From an uncultured Lentibacter sp. (lineage in GTDB: Bacteria; Pseudomonadota; Alphaproteobacteria; Rhodobacterales; Rhodobacteraceae), in assembly GCF_937123735.1 (NCBI RefSeq), contig NZ_CAKZKL010000010.1, forward strand, positions 124,001 to 188,000: DNA of 64,000 bases, written 5' to 3'. Below, piece by piece: positions 19,694 through 29,422 of the stretch. How positions within the stretch are numbered: position 1 is the first letter of the stretch; each line of letters opens with the position of its first letter. The notes beneath the pieces are model-generated. The model worked only from the letters and a program-made list of their open reading frames with translations. It had not been told where the DNA came from and did no database searches. Both the position numbers and the translations under genes were made by a program.

Positions 19694-20373
19694 TCACGCT
19701 TCACCATGTGCCGCAGAGCCGCTCGATGCGGGTGCTTTGGCTGCTCAACGAGCTGGAAGTGCCTGACTTTCAGGTGCAGGTGCATCCGTTTGACAAGACC
19801 CTGCGCGACCCTGAATTCCTCACCCTGAGCCCAGCGGGGCGCGTGCCAGCGATGGAAATTGAAGGCGAACGGATGTTTGAGAGCGGCGCGATGATTGAAT
19901 ATCTTTGCGAGCGCTTTCCGGAGCGCCATATGGGTCGGGAACCGGGCAACCCGGACCGTATGGCCTGGCTGACGTGGCTGCATTTTGCGGAGACGGTGAC
20001 GGTTCATGCGGCAGCACTCACCCAGCAACACATTATGCTTTATGAAGATCACATGCGCTCGCCCCATATCATGCGGCTTGAGGCCAAGCGGCTGGAAAAA
20101 TGCTATGAGGCGATCGAGGCGCGGCTGTCGACACCTGTTGAAAACCGCGATTATCTGCTGACATCGGGCTTTTCGGCGGTGGATATTGCTGTGGGGCAGG
20201 CGGTCTATGTGGGGCGTCATTTTGCCAAGATTGATGGCTTTCCTGAATTGAGCGCGTGGTATGAGCGCATCACCGAGCGGCCCTCGTTTGCGGCGACGCA
20301 GGCTGTCGGCGAGCAGCGGCTTTATACGCAGCCCTTTTATGCGCCTTGGCCTGTGCCAGAGAGGGATGCGTAA
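19690..20373 (+). CDS. Glutathione S-transferase family protein
   Basis: This 227-residue protein has an N-terminal thioredoxin-like domain (ITLHHVPQSRSMRVLWLLNE with the likely catalytic Ser, then LSPAGRVPAMEI and the glutathione-binding FESGAMIEYLCERFP) and an all-helical C-terminal domain including SAVDIAVGQAVYVGR. Its stop shares a base with the start of the HMG-CoA lyase gene (TAATG), and it overlaps mccA by four bases. A role in leucine catabolism is not obvious; it might detoxify reactive enoyl-CoA or aldehyde intermediates, which is inference. Confidence 0.88.
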   Translation: MITLHHVPQSRSMRVLWLLNELEVPDFQVQVHPFDKTLRDPEFLTLSPAGRVPAMEIEGERMFESGAMIEYLCERFPERHMGREPGNPDRMAWLTWLHFAETVTVHAAALTQQHIMLYEDHMRSPHIMRLEAKRLEKCYEAIEARLSTPVENRDYLLTSGFSAVDIAVGQAVYVGRHFAKIDGFPELSAWYERITERPSFAATQAVGEQRLYTQPFYAPWPVPERDA

Positions 20374-21239
20374 TGGTTGGATATGTCGAGATCTTTGAGG
20401 TCGGCCCAAGGGACGGGCTGCAAAACGAGGCGCGCCAGATACCGACGCGCGAGAAGATCGCGCTGGTGGATTGCCTCTCGGGCGCGGGGTTTAAGCGTAT
20501 TGAGGTGGCCAGCTTCGTGAGCCCCAAGTGGGTGCCGCAGATGGCGGACAGTGCGGACGTTTTGGCAGGTATAACCCGCGCACAGGGCGTGTCTTATGCG
20601 GCGCTGACACCGAACATGCGCGGCTTTGAGGGGGCGCTGGCAGCGAAGGCCGACGAAATTGCGATTTTCGGCTCGGCCTCGGAAGGCTTTTCGCGCGCCA
20701 ATATCAATGCGAGCGTGGCTGAGAGCCTTGAGCGCTTTGCCCCTGTCGCAGAGGCCGCAAGGGCGGCAGGCTTGCCTGTGCGGGGCTATATTTCTTGCGT
20801 GACGGACTGCCCCTATGACGGGGCCACACCGCCTGAGGCTGTGGCGCGTGTTGCGGCCGCGCTGCGCGCCATGGGGTGCTATGAGATCAGCTTGGGCGAC
20901 ACCATCGGGCAGGCCCATCCCGAGAGTATTGATGCGATGTTGGCGGCAGTGCTCGAGGAGATGCCTGCCGCGCAGCTGGCGGGGCACTATCACGACACGA
21001 GCGGGCGGGCCTTGGCCAATATCGAGGCCAGCCTTGCGCGTGGTCTGCGGGTGTTTGACGCGGCGGTGGGCGGGCTTGGCGGCTGCCCCTATGCGCCCGG
21101 TGCTGCGGGCAATGTGGCGACAGAGGCGGTGCATGACTGCCTCACAGCGCTTGGATATGAAACGGGTTTGAAGCGCGACGTGCTGCTTGAAGCCGCGCAA
21201 ATGGCGCGCGCAATGCGCGGGGAGCAGGGCGATGTATGA
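20373..21239 (+). CDS. Hydroxymethylglutaryl-CoA lyase
   Basis: This 288-residue TIM-barrel enzyme cleaves HMG-CoA to acetyl-CoA and acetoacetate, the last leucine-specific step. Features: EIFEVGPRDGLQNEA at the N terminus (metal and substrate Asp/Arg), IEVASFVSPKWVPQMAD, the metal-binding HYHDTSGRALAN, and the signature GLGGCPYAPGAAGNVATE with the catalytic Cys. The start at 20373 forms TAATG with the GST stop; a longer frame from 20346 lies inside the GST gene. The end overlaps the hydratase gene by eight bases. Gene names in use are hmgL, mvaB or liuE. Confidence 0.95.
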   Translation: MVGYVEIFEVGPRDGLQNEARQIPTREKIALVDCLSGAGFKRIEVASFVSPKWVPQMADSADVLAGITRAQGVSYAALTPNMRGFEGALAAKADEIAIFGSASEGFSRANINASVAESLERFAPVAEAARAAGLPVRGYISCVTDCPYDGATPPEAVARVAAALRAMGCYEISLGDTIGQAHPESIDAMLAAVLEEMPAAQLAGHYHDTSGRALANIEASLARGLRVFDAAVGGLGGCPYAPGAAGNVATEAVHDCLTALGYETGLKRDVLLEAAQMARAMRGEQGDV

Positions 21240-22014
21240 AACACTTGAGATAGAGACAGACGCACGGGGAGTGGCCACGCTCTGGCTGGCGCGGGAAGAC
21301 AAGCACAATGCTTTGAGTGCTGAGATGATTCACGAACTGACGGCGGCCGCCGAGGCGCTTGGGGCGGACGACGCTGTGCGCGTGGTTGTGCTGGCCGCGC
21401 GCGGCAAGAGTTTTTGCGCGGGTGGCGATCTGCGCTGGATGCAGGCGCAGATGGCGGCGGACGCCGAGACGCGCCGCGCGGGCGCGCGCGCGCTTGCGAT
21501 GATGCTCAACACGCTCAACGAGCTGCCCAAGCCCCTCATTGCCCGGGTGCAGGGCAATGCTTTTGGCGGCGGCATCGGAATGATGTCGGTGGCTGATGTG
21601 GCGGTGGGGGTGCCGGAGGCGAAATTTGGGTTGACCGAAGTGAAGCTTGGCCTGATCCCTGCCACGATCAGCCCTTATGTTCTGGCGCGGATGGGCGAGG
21701 ATAAGGCGCGGCGGGTGTTTATGTCAGCGCGGCTTTTTGGAGCCGAGGAGGCACAGGCACTCAATTTGCTGGCGCGGGTTGTGACGGCAGAGGCGCTTGA
21801 TGCGGCGGTTGAGGCCGAAGTTCTGCCTTATCTGGCGGCGGCGCCGAAAGCTGTGGCTGCGTCAAAAGCGCTCGCGCGCAGCCTGGGGGCTGCGATTACG
21901 CCCCAGATTATCGAGGCGAGTATCGAGCGGCTTGTGCAAACCTGGGAGGGTGCGGAGGCCCAGGAGGGGATTGCGGCCTTCTTTGAAAAGCGTCAGGCGC
22001 CTTGGGTGCGTTGA
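21232..22014 (+). CDS. Enoyl-CoA hydratase/isomerase family, probably methylglutaconyl-CoA hydratase
   Basis: This 260-residue crotonase has the oxyanion-hole segments GKSFCAGGDLRWMQ and ARVQGNAFGGGIGMM and the acid/base region FGLTEVKLGLIPATISPYV with Glu. Operon position after HMG-CoA lyase, in a set with ivd and mccAB, points to 3-methylglutaconyl-CoA hydratase (LiuC type), which would complete the route to HMG-CoA. ATG 21232 overlaps the preceding stop by eight bases and is followed directly by the conserved start of the fold. It is the last gene of the operon; a gene-end repeat lies 20 bases after its stop. Confidence 0.9.
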   Translation: MYETLEIETDARGVATLWLAREDKHNALSAEMIHELTAAAEALGADDAVRVVVLAARGKSFCAGGDLRWMQAQMAADAETRRAGARALAMMLNTLNELPKPLIARVQGNAFGGGIGMMSVADVAVGVPEAKFGLTEVKLGLIPATISPYVLARMGEDKARRVFMSARLFGAEEAQALNLLARVVTAEALDAAVEAEVLPYLAAAPKAVAASKALARSLGAAITPQIIEASIERLVQTWEGAEAQEGIAAFFEKRQAPWVR

Positions 22015-22034
22015 ACTTTTGGGGCTGGCGGGCC

Positions 22035-22057
22035 TGAGTATTTGGGCCAAGAAAAAG
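22035..22057 (+). repeat. Gene-end repeat, single copy
   Basis: TGAGTATTTGGGCCAAGAAA... ending AAG at 22057 shares the TATTT...(A)GAA(A/G)AAG core with the pair at 11170-11339 and the copy at 58596-58619. It lies between the leucine operon and nuoA. The rest of this 213-base gap carries an AT-rich tract (about 22089-22120, including TATAGA at 22108-22113) that is the best guess for the nuo promoter, although I cannot place a good -35 box. Confidence 0.55.
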
Positions 22058-22227
22058 CAGTGGCGCGCGCAAGCAAGGGTGGGCGCGTTTTGTAAGTTGC
22101 TCCTACATATAGATTTTAGTGAATGTAATGCGCGGTCGGTTGACCCTGCCATGGGGCGGGAGTAAACCCATTTGCAATGAAAAGCTGCCAAACCTTTGCG
22201 CGAGTCTGCGCATGAAAGGAGCCTCAA

Positions 22228-22593
22228 GTGGAAGAGATGCTTCGGGAATACCTTCCCATTCTGATCTTACTGGTTATCGCGATCGGGCTGGGCCTTGTCC
22301 TTATTCTGGCTGCCCTTGTGCTGGCGGTGCGCAATCCGGACCCTGAAAAGGTTTCTGCGTATGAATGCGGGTTCAATGCCTTTGATGATGCGCGGATGAA
22401 GTTTGATGTGCGATTCTACCTCGTGTCGATTCTGTTCATCATCTTTGATCTGGAGATTGCCATGTTGTTTCCCTGGGCTGTGGCCTTCAAAGACATCAGC
22501 ATGGTTGGTTTCTGGTCGATGATGGTATTCCTCGGGGTGCTGACAATCGGCTTTGCCTATGAATGGAAAAAGGGAGCGTTGGAATGGTCATGA
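22228..22593 (+). CDS. nuoA: NADH-quinone oxidoreductase subunit A
   Basis: This 121-residue membrane subunit of complex I has three predicted helices (about residues 8-32, 65-85, 93-113) and the conserved loop [23 protein letters not shown] with the Cys of the family. The GTG at 22228 is chosen because AGGAG ends seven bases before it; ATG 22237 would be 15 bases away. It opens the nuo operon, whose membrane-arm proteins translocate protons. The end overlaps nuoB by ten bases. Confidence 0.96.
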   Translation: MEEMLREYLPILILLVIAIGLGLVLILAALVLAVRNPDPEKVSAYECGFNAFDDARMKFDVRFYLVSILFIIFDLEIAMLFPWAVAFKDISMVGFWSMMVFLGVLTIGFAYEWKKGALEWS

Positions 22594-23132
22594 CTTCGAC
22601 AGGCCTTCAAGCGGGCCTCAACACGGCGGGTGCGGACAAGGATGTGGCCACGCAGGCGCTGAACGCGGAATTGCAGGACAAGGGTTTCTTGCTCACATCG
22701 GCGGAAGACCTTGTGAATTGGGCGCGCACGGGCTCGCTGCACTGGATGACATTCGGCCTTGCGTGCTGCGCTGTGGAGATGATGCACACCTCGATGCCGC
22801 GCTATGATGCGGAGCGCTTCGGGATTGCGCCGCGCGCTTCGCCACGCCAGTCGGATGTGATGATCGTGGCCGGCACGCTGACCAACAAGATGGCGCCGGC
22901 CCTGCGCAAGGTCTATGACCAGATGCCGGAACCGCGCTATGTGATTTCCATGGGCTCCTGCGCGAACGGCGGCGGTTATTATCATTACAGCTATTCTGTC
23001 GTGCGCGGGTGCGACCGCATTGTGCCCGTGGACATTTATGTGCCCGGCTGCCCGCCCACCGCGGAAGCCCTGCTTTACGGGATCATGCAGCTGGCGCGTA
23101 AAATACGCCGCACAGGAACGATTGCGCGGTGA
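22584..23132 (+). CDS. nuoB: NADH-quinone oxidoreductase subunit B
   Basis: This 182-residue peripheral-arm subunit holds cluster N2, the last Fe-S centre before quinone. Cluster Cys are visible in [22 protein letters not shown] and [15 protein letters not shown]. The start ATG 22584 has GGGAG at seven bases; ATG 22590 is a weaker alternative. It overlaps nuoA and ends 23 bases before nuoC. Confidence 0.97.
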   Translation: MVMTSTGLQAGLNTAGADKDVATQALNAELQDKGFLLTSAEDLVNWARTGSLHWMTFGLACCAVEMMHTSMPRYDAERFGIAPRASPRQSDVMIVAGTLTNKMAPALRKVYDQMPEPRYVISMGSCANGGGYYHYSYSVVRGCDRIVPVDIYVPGCPPTAEALLYGIMQLARKIRRTGTIAR

Positions 23133-23155
23133 GCGCAGGCGAAAGGAAGAGACAT

Positions 23156-23764
23156 ATGAGCGAAGAGCTGCAAGAGCTGGGCGCGTTGATCGCAGCGAAA
23201 CGGCCTGACTGTGTGTTGGGCTGGGATGTCTGCCTGGGGGAGCTGAGTGTTGATGTGGCCCCGTCCAATATTGCCGGGCTTGTCGAGTTTCTGAAAAGTG
23301 ACACGGCGTGCAAGTTTTCAACCCTCGTGGACATCACTGCGGTGGATTATCCTGATCGGCCCAAGCGCTTTGAGATTGTTTACCACTTCCTGAGCATGTT
23401 CCAGAACCACCGTGTCCGGCTCAAGATGGCCATTCGCGAAGACGAGATTGTGCCGTCGATCACCGATGTGCACCCCTCAGCCAACTGGTTTGAGCGCGAG
23501 ATTTTCGACATGTTCGGCATTCTCTTCAGCGGCCACCCTGATCTGCGGCGCATTCTGACGGACTACGGCTTTCGCGGTTATCCGCTGCGCAAGGATTTTC
23601 CGACCACAGGCTATGTTGAGCTGCGCTATGACGAGGCCCAAAAGCGGGTTGTCTATGAGCCGGTGAAGCTGGTGCAGGAATACCGCCAGTTTGACTTTAT
23701 GAGCCCGTGGGAGGGCGCGGAATATATCCTTCCCGGTGATGAAAAAGGCGAGGGCGCGACATGA
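23156..23764 (+). CDS. nuoC: NADH-quinone oxidoreductase subunit C
   Basis: This 202-residue subunit carries the 30-kDa-subunit signature [20 protein letters not shown] and [14 protein letters not shown], which contacts the N2/quinone region. ATG 23156 is preceded by AAAGGAAG, while the longer frame from 23129 begins inside nuoB. It is a stand-alone NuoC, not fused to NuoD as in enterobacteria. It overlaps nuoD by four bases. Confidence 0.97.
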   Translation: MSEELQELGALIAAKRPDCVLGWDVCLGELSVDVAPSNIAGLVEFLKSDTACKFSTLVDITAVDYPDRPKRFEIVYHFLSMFQNHRVRLKMAIREDEIVPSITDVHPSANWFEREIFDMFGILFSGHPDLRRILTDYGFRGYPLRKDFPTTGYVELRYDEAQKRVVYEPVKLVQEYRQFDFMSPWEGAEYILPGDEKGEGAT

Positions 23765-24981
23765 TGGACGGCACAAGTTTTGACGATGCCCAGACGGGCG
23801 AACAAAAGATCCGCAACTTCAACCTGAACTTCGGCCCGCAGCACCCTGCGGCGCACGGGGTTTTGCGGCTTGTTCTGGAGCTTGACGGCGAGATCGTCGA
23901 GCGCTGCGATCCGCATATCGGCCTTTTGCACCGCGGGACGGAAAAGCTCATGGAGAGCCGCACCTATCTGCAAAATTTGCCGTATTTTGACCGCCTCGAC
24001 TATGTCGGCACGATGAACCAGGAGCACGCGTGGTGCTTGGCCATCGAGAAACTCACAGGCGTTGAAATTCCGCGCCGCGCGAGCCTGATCCGCGTGCTCT
24101 ATTGCGAGATTGGCCGCATTCTGAACCATCTGCTGAACGTGACAACGCAGGCTTTGGACGTGGGCGCGCTGACCCCGCCGGTTTGGGGGTTTGAAGAGCG
24201 CGAAAAGCTTATGGTGTTTTATGAGCGGGCCTGTGGCGCGCGCCTGCACGCGGCATACTTCCGCCCCGGTGGCGTGCATCAAGACCTGCCGCCAGAGCTG
24301 ATTGACGATATTGAGGACTGGGCCAAGGGCTTTCCGAAGTTTCTGGAAGATTTGGGCGGGCTTCTCACGGAGAACCGCATTTTCAAGCAACGCAATGTCG
24401 AGATCGGCGTGATCACCGAGGAAGATGTGCTCGAATGGGGCATGTCGGGTGTTATGGCGCGCTCGGTTGGCATGGCTTGGGATTTGCGCCGCGCGCAGCC
24501 CTACGAGTGTTATGACGAATTCGACTTCCAGATACCTGTGGGCAAGAACGGCGATTGTTATGACCGCTACCTCATGCGCATGGAAGAGATGCGCCAGTCG
24601 GCCCACATTATGATCCAGGCCTGCCAGAAGCTGCGCGAGCCTGACGGGCAGGGCGACATCCTTGCGCGGGGCAAGCTCACACCGCCCAAGCGCGCCGAGA
24701 TGAAAACCTCAATGGAAGCCCTGATCCATCACTTCAAGCTCTATACCGAGGGTTTCCATGTGCCCGAGGGCGAAACCTATGTTTGCGTTGAAGCGCCCAA
24801 GGGCGAGTTTGGCGTTTATCTGGTGTCTGATGGCTCCAACAAGCCCTATCGCAGTAAAATCCGGGCGCCGGGCTATCTGCATTTGCAGGCGATGGACCAC
24901 ATCGCCAAGGGCTATCAGCTTGCCGATGTTGCCGCGATTATCGGAACTATGGATGTTGTGTTTGGAGAGATCGACAGGTGA
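23761..24981 (+). CDS. nuoD: NADH-quinone oxidoreductase subunit D
   Basis: This 406-residue 49-kDa-type subunit lines the quinone pocket. Family motifs are [35 protein letters not shown], and the C-terminal [20 protein letters not shown] and [11 protein letters not shown]. The ATG overlaps the nuoC stop (ATGA); the adjacent ATG at 23764 is an equal alternative. It ends 40 bases before nuoE. Confidence 0.97.
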   Translation: MMDGTSFDDAQTGEQKIRNFNLNFGPQHPAAHGVLRLVLELDGEIVERCDPHIGLLHRGTEKLMESRTYLQNLPYFDRLDYVGTMNQEHAWCLAIEKLTGVEIPRRASLIRVLYCEIGRILNHLLNVTTQALDVGALTPPVWGFEEREKLMVFYERACGARLHAAYFRPGGVHQDLPPELIDDIEDWAKGFPKFLEDLGGLLTENRIFKQRNVEIGVITEEDVLEWGMSGVMARSVGMAWDLRRAQPYECYDEFDFQIPVGKNGDCYDRYLMRMEEMRQSAHIMIQACQKLREPDGQGDILARGKLTPPKRAEMKTSMEALIHHFKLYTEGFHVPEGETYVCVEAPKGEFGVYLVSDGSNKPYRSKIRAPGYLHLQAMDHIAKGYQLADVAAIIGTMDVVFGEIDR

Positions 24982-25021
24982 GCCTGCCCATCGTTAAGCT
25001 ACGAAAGAAAGAGAAGAACTG

Positions 25022-26107
25022 ATGCTTCGTCGTCTTTATCATGATCAGCCAGAAAGCTTTGCTTTCACGCCTGCAAACCAGAAGTGGGCCGAGGCGCAGA
25101 TCACCAAATACCCCGCAGGCCGCCAAGCCAGCGCGGTGATTCCGATTTTGTGGCGCGCACAGGAGCAGGAAGGCTGGATCACCCGTCCGATCATCGAGAC
25201 GGTGGCCAAGATGCTTGAAATGGCAGAGATCCGGGTTTTGGAAGTCGCCTCTTTTTACTTTATGTTTCAGCTTCAACCCGTTGGGTCAGTTGCACATATT
25301 CAGGTTTGCGGCACGCTTTCCTGCATGATTTGCGGTGCGGAAGACCTTATCGCCGTCTGTAAAGACAAGATTGCCCCAAAGCCGCATCAGCTTTCTGAAG
25401 ATGGGCGCTTTTCTTGGGAAGAGGTTGAGTGCCTCGGAGCGTGTTCCAATGCGCCGATGGCCCAGATTGGCAAAGATTATTACGAAGACCTTACGGCCGA
25501 AAATTTTGGCAAGATATTGGATGAGCTTGCGGCGGGCCGGGTGCCTGTTCCGGGGCCGCAAAACGGGCGGTATGCCAGCGAGCCATTGTCTGGCCTGACA
25601 TCTTTGACGGACCACGACAGCGGCAAGACCCAGTATAATGCGAGCGCGCAGCTGGCGGTGGACCTTGGCGAGACAATCAAGCGGATTGATGGCACCGAGG
25701 TGCCGATTTTGACACCCTGGCTGGATCGTGCGGACAAGCGCAGCACTGGCAATGCCAAGCCCGCGCCCAAAAGCGCCGCCACTCGCAAAGCCCCAAGCGC
25801 AAAACCGGCTGCTGCGCAGGGCGATGTGTCTGAGAAGAAGCCCCGCACGATGAGCGCGCCGCGCAAGGCCGGAGCGGACGACCTCAAACGGATCAGTGGC
25901 GTTGGCCCAAAGCTTGAGCAGACCCTGAATGAGCTTGGCTTTTGGCATTTTGACCAGATCGCCAAATGGGGCGTTGCAGAAATTGCCTGGGTGGATGCAC
26001 GTTTGAAATTCAAAGGGCGCATCACGCGGGATGATTGGATGGCGCAGGCCGCCGTTCTGGCCGCGGGTGGCGAAACCGAGTTTTCTCAAAAGACGAAGAA
26101 GAAATAA
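25022..26107 (+). CDS. nuoE: NADH-quinone oxidoreductase subunit E with a C-terminal H3TH-like extension
   Basis: This 361-residue protein is longer than a typical ~170-240 residue NuoE. Residues ~1-165 are the thioredoxin-like [2Fe-2S] (N1a) subunit: [10 protein letters not shown] (Cx4C) and CLGACSNAP (Cx3C) give the four ligands. A Lys/Ala/Pro-rich linker (about 235-270) leads to a C-terminal domain (271-361) with [15 protein letters not shown], typical of helix-hairpin-helix/H3TH-like folds labelled as predicted 5' nuclease-like (COG3743 type). The same domain ends the next gene's product with 76 of 91 identical residues. Extended NuoE proteins are known in Rhodobacter. The extension's role is not known to me. 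Confidence 0.95.
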   Translation: MLRRLYHDQPESFAFTPANQKWAEAQITKYPAGRQASAVIPILWRAQEQEGWITRPIIETVAKMLEMAEIRVLEVASFYFMFQLQPVGSVAHIQVCGTLSCMICGAEDLIAVCKDKIAPKPHQLSEDGRFSWEEVECLGACSNAPMAQIGKDYYEDLTAENFGKILDELAAGRVPVPGPQNGRYASEPLSGLTSLTDHDSGKTQYNASAQLAVDLGETIKRIDGTEVPILTPWLDRADKRSTGNAKPAPKSAATRKAPSAKPAAAQGDVSEKKPRTMSAPRKAGADDLKRISGVGPKLEQTLNELGFWHFDQIAKWGVAEIAWVDARLKFKGRITRDDWMAQAAVLAAGGETEFSQKTKKK

Positions 26108-26143
26108 TGTAGTGGTGATGATTGACGGTAAGGGGGACGACCA

Positions 26144-26914
26144 ATGAGACAGACTTCTGGATTGGGACTGTGCGGCTGGGTTTGCTGGCTGCTGGGGCTT
26201 GTGGCCGGGATTGTGGCCTATAGCCTGGCGCAGGGCGCTGTTGGGGTTATCGGGGCGTTGCTGGTTGGCCTTGCTGTTGGGATCTTTATCGGCCTTGTGC
26301 TGAGCGCTCTGTTTTGCAAGGCGGCGCAACCGGTTCAGCCCGTTTCTGCGCCTGTGACACAAGCAGGCGTTGTTCAAAACACGTCAGATCAACCTGCTGC
26401 GCAGATGGATGATGGTGCGGCTGCGCGCGCGGCCGCTGAGGCCAAACATGCAGAGGAAACCGCTGCGGCAGCGCCTGTGCAAGAGGCTGTCGCACCCAAG
26501 GCGGTGGTGAAACAACCCGCCAAACCGGCCGCGCAGAAAACCGCAGCTAAGAAAACCGCAGCCAAGACAGCAGCTACAAAGACAACAAAAACCAAACCAA
26601 GCACAGCAGCTGCGAAGCCTGCATCCAAGGGTGGGGGCGAGAAAAAGCCGCGCACCCTGAGCGCGCCGCGCAAATCGGGTGCGGACAATTTGAAGCTGAT
26701 CAGCGGTGTTGGGCCGAAGCTGGAGCAGACCCTGAACGAGTTGGGCTTCTGGCATTTTGACCAGATTGCAAAATGGGGTGCCGAGGAGATTGCTTGGGTG
26801 GACAGCCGGCTGCGCTTTAAGGGGCGTATCGAGCGGGACGACTGGATGGCACAGGCCAAAATCCTTGCGGCGGGCGGCGAGACCGCGTTTTCCAAGAAAA
26901 GCAAGAAAGCTTGA
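26144..26914 (+). CDS. Membrane protein with the NuoE-type H3TH-like C-terminal domain
   Basis: This 256-residue protein has an N-terminal hydrophobic, glycine-rich region with two close helices (about residues 8-27 and 31-50), a long Ala/Lys/Thr-rich linker (about 70-165) like a histone-tail or low-complexity spacer, and a C-terminal domain (166-256) nearly identical to the NuoE extension ([15 protein letters not shown]...[10 protein letters not shown]). It lies 36 bases after nuoE, clearly in the operon. The layout suggests a membrane-tethered copy of the NuoE tail, perhaps in assembly or docking of complex I; this is inference. Confidence 0.8.
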   Translation: MRQTSGLGLCGWVCWLLGLVAGIVAYSLAQGAVGVIGALLVGLAVGIFIGLVLSALFCKAAQPVQPVSAPVTQAGVVQNTSDQPAAQMDDGAAARAAAEAKHAEETAAAAPVQEAVAPKAVVKQPAKPAAQKTAAKKTAAKTAATKTTKTKPSTAAAKPASKGGGEKKPRTLSAPRKSGADNLKLISGVGPKLEQTLNELGFWHFDQIAKWGAEEIAWVDSRLRFKGRIERDDWMAQAKILAAGGETAFSKKSKKA

Positions 26915-26926
26915 TAGGACATGACC

Positions 26927-27151
26927 ATGAGCGGTGAACACGACCACAAGCTGGCACGCAAGGGGCGGGGTGTTTCCCTCGTCATTGCGGGGGCCATGCT
27001 TTTGTGGTTGGCCGCGCAGTGGCTTGGGCCCCAGTTGGGGCTCGCAGGGCGCTATGCGCTTTTGATAGATTTTGCGGCAATTGGCGCGCTCGTCTGGGCG
27101 CTGATTGTCTCGTTGCAGCTCTGGCGCACGCGCCAGGACAAGAAGGGTTAA
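26927..27151 (+). CDS. Small two-helix membrane protein of the nuo operon (DUF5337-like)
   Basis: This 74-residue protein has a charged start (SGEHDHKLARKGRG) and two membrane helices (about residues 16-33 and 41-63), then a basic tail RTRQDKKG. It resembles the Rhodobacterales family I recall as DUF5337. ATG 26927 is favoured, with AGGA seven bases upstream; the in-frame ATG at 26921 is only one base from it. It lies between the H3TH-like gene and nuoF with short gaps on both sides. It may be an accessory or assembly factor of complex I, which the sequence does not prove. Confidence 0.75.
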   Translation: MSGEHDHKLARKGRGVSLVIAGAMLLWLAAQWLGPQLGLAGRYALLIDFAAIGALVWALIVSLQLWRTRQDKKG

Positions 27152-27154
27152 GAC

Positions 27155-28447
27155 ATGCTCAAAGATCAGGACCGTATCTTTACCAATATCTACGGAATGC
27201 ACGAGCGCACCTTGAAGGGTGCGCAGGCGCGTGGGCATTGGGACGGGACCGACAAGCTCATTGGCAAGGGCCGTGACTGGATCATCGAAGAGATGAAGGC
27301 CAGCGGCTTGCGCGGGCGCGGCGGCGCGGGCTTCCCGACGGGTCTCAAGTGGAGCTTTATGCCCAAGGAAAGCGACGGACGGCCCTCTTATCTGGTGGTG
27401 AATGCCGATGAATCCGAGCCGGGCACATGTAAAGACCGAGAGATCATGCGCCATGATCCGCATACGCTGATCGAAGGATGCCTGATTGCCAGCTTCGCGA
27501 TGAATGCCCATGCCTGTTATATCTACATCCGTGGCGAATATATCCGCGAGAAAGAAGCGCTTCAGGCGGCGATTGACGAGGCTTATGATGCGGGTCTTGT
27601 GGGCAAGAATGCCGCTGGCAGCGGCTGGGATTTTGACATTTACCTGCACCACGGGGCGGGCGCTTATATTTGCGGGGAAGAGACCGCGCTTCTGGAGAGT
27701 CTGGAGGGCAAAAAGGGAATGCCGCGCATGAAGCCGCCGTTCCCTGCGGGCGCGGGGCTTTATGGCTGTCCGACCACTGTGAACAACGTCGAGAGCATTG
27801 CTGTGGTGCCTACGATATTGCGGCGCGGCGCGAGCTGGTTTTCAAGCTTTGGACGCGCCAACAATGCTGGCACAAAGCTTTTTGCCATTTCAGGCCATGT
27901 CAACACACCCTGTGTGGTAGAGGAAGAGATGAGCATCAGCTTTGAAGAGCTGATCGAAAAGCATTGCGGCGGTATTCGTGGCGGCTGGGACAATCTGAAA
28001 GCGGTCATTCCGGGGGGCTCCTCTGTGCCTTGTGTGCGTGGTGAGCACATGAAAGACGCGATCATGGATTTTGATTACCTGCGCGGCGAGCTTGGCTCCG
28101 GCCTTGGCACGGCGGCGGTGATTGTGATGGACCAGAGCACGGATATCATCAAGGCGATCTGGCGTTTGGCAAAGTTCTACAAACACGAGAGCTGCGGGCA
28201 GTGCACACCTTGCCGTGAGGGCACGGGCTGGATGATGCGCGTTATGGAGCGTTTGGTGCAAGGCAATGCAGACCCGGAAGAAATTGACATGCTTTGGGAT
28301 GTAACCAAGCAAGTTGAGGGCCACACGATCTGCGCGCTTGGTGATGCGGCGGCTTGGCCTATCCAGGGTTTGATCCGCAATTTCCGCGACGAGATCGAAG
28401 ACCGTATCAAAGCCCAGCAATCTGGCAAAACGCTGGCGGCGGAGTAA
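27155..28447 (+). CDS. nuoF: NADH-quinone oxidoreductase subunit F (NADH- and FMN-binding)
   Basis: This 430-residue subunit oxidises NADH. It shows the NADH-binding [13 protein letters not shown], the FMN-binding [20 protein letters not shown], and the N3 [4Fe-4S] ligands [11 protein letters not shown] plus a Cys in [10 protein letters not shown]. The start lies three bases after the preceding stop. Length and motifs fit the family fully. Confidence 0.98.
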   Translation: MLKDQDRIFTNIYGMHERTLKGAQARGHWDGTDKLIGKGRDWIIEEMKASGLRGRGGAGFPTGLKWSFMPKESDGRPSYLVVNADESEPGTCKDREIMRHDPHTLIEGCLIASFAMNAHACYIYIRGEYIREKEALQAAIDEAYDAGLVGKNAAGSGWDFDIYLHHGAGAYICGEETALLESLEGKKGMPRMKPPFPAGAGLYGCPTTVNNVESIAVVPTILRRGASWFSSFGRANNAGTKLFAISGHVNTPCVVEEEMSISFEELIEKHCGGIRGGWDNLKAVIPGGSSVPCVRGEHMKDAIMDFDYLRGELGSGLGTAAVIVMDQSTDIIKAIWRLAKFYKHESCGQCTPCREGTGWMMRVMERLVQGNADPEEIDMLWDVTKQVEGHTICALGDAAAWPIQGLIRNFRDEIEDRIKAQQSGKTLAAE

Positions 28448-28481
28448 GCATTTGACCCGCAGAGCCCATCATAAGGTCCAC

Positions 28482-28868
28482 ATGGCAGCTGGAAGTGCGC
28501 GCGCGCATGTGCGGCTCGGCGCAGGCTTTGGCGCCGCGCTGCTTGCTGTGGCGCTGCTTGGTGGCTGTGACAGGGCGCGTGGCGGTTTTGGGGCCCAAAG
28601 CTACAATTACGCCGGGTATGCGTTCAAAGGGGCTGTGCGCGCCAACAAGACAGATCGTGCCGAGTTTGCGGTGAGCGTGCGCGGCGCACAGCGCGGGCTT
28701 GTCGGGGCGCAGGAGGCGGCACGCATTGCGGCCAACCGCTATTGTATAGAGCAATATGGCAGCAGTGATATCAGCTGGCAGGGCCAGGGGCCGGATACGG
28801 AAGCCGAGGCAGTTGCCCTCGCGCCCGGCGGGCAGCTTGAGATGCGTGGGCGGTGCGCAGCATGGTGA
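28482..28868 (+). CDS. Predicted lipoprotein between nuoF and nuoG
   Basis: This 128-residue protein has an N-terminal signal with lipobox LLGGC (Cys near residue 29) and a short mature domain with YAGYAFKGAVRANKTDRAEF and AARIAANRYCIEQYG. I recognise no named family. ATG 28482 is chosen for AAGG at five bases; an in-frame TTG at 28452 is possible. Its mature part broadly resembles in layout the second nuo-operon lipoprotein (31441-31860): a short strand-rich start and a central Cys-containing helix with an AA-x-x-Y pattern. They may be related, but I could not align them firmly. Confidence 0.65.
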   Translation: MAAGSARAHVRLGAGFGAALLAVALLGGCDRARGGFGAQSYNYAGYAFKGAVRANKTDRAEFAVSVRGAQRGLVGAQEAARIAANRYCIEQYGSSDISWQGQGPDTEAEAVALAPGGQLEMRGRCAAW

Positions 28869-29014
28869 GGGGGGCAACGCATGTGACCCGCGCCGATGGT
28901 GCGTTGGCCGACCTGGGTGCACGTTATTGCATAGCAGCGTCTGTTGCCCCCATGTCTTGCCCGGCGGGGGGCCGCGCGTCCGCGCTGCCTGGTTCGCAAG
29001 ACGGGAGTAATGAT

Positions 29015-29416
29015 ATGCGTTTGTTTACCACGGCTGTTGTTGGGGCGGCCCTGATTGGCTCTGTGGCAGCGGCAAAGCCGCAGCTGCGCGATGTAAAAGA
29101 GATTGACAGCAAGATGCTTGAAATCGGCATTGCGTTGGAAATCACCAAGCAGTGCGAGCGGATATCGGCACGCAAGCTCAAAGGGTTGGCCGTGTTGTGG
29201 CAGCTCAAAATGCGCGCCAACACGCTTGGATACAGTGACGACGAAATCAACGCCTATCGCAAGAGCGAGGCTGAAAAAGCTCGCCTCCGTGCGCTTGGGC
29301 AGGACTATGTGAAATCAAAGGGGTTGAACCCGCAGAGCGCTGCTGACCTGTGCCGTCTTGGTGATGCCGAGATTGCCAAGGGCAGCGTGATCGGGCGCCT
29401 GCTGAAAGCGAAGTGA
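29015..29416 (+). CDS. Exported nuo-operon protein (DUF5333-like)
   Basis: This 133-residue protein has a signal peptide (MRLFTTAVVGAALIGSVAAA, likely cleaved after AAA) and a helical mature part with two Cys (EITKQCERISARKLKG; SAADLCRLGDAEIAKGS) that could form a disulfide. It resembles the Rhodobacterales family I recall as DUF5333. ATG 29015 has GGGAG seven bases upstream; the longer frame from 28853 would bury the signal. It ends six bases before nuoG. A periplasmic protein inside a complex I operon hints at an assembly or stability role; this is inference. Confidence 0.75.
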   Translation: MRLFTTAVVGAALIGSVAAAKPQLRDVKEIDSKMLEIGIALEITKQCERISARKLKGLAVLWQLKMRANTLGYSDDEINAYRKSEAEKARLRALGQDYVKSKGLNPQSAADLCRLGDAEIAKGSVIGRLLKAK

Positions 29417-29422
29417 GACGAC

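Noticed and set aside
26384..27652. A 422-codon antisense frame across the H3TH-like gene, the two-helix gene and the start of nuoF
   Set aside because: It runs against three operon genes and contains low-complexity Cys/Gly-rich sequence that merely mirrors the Ala/Lys linker on the coding strand.
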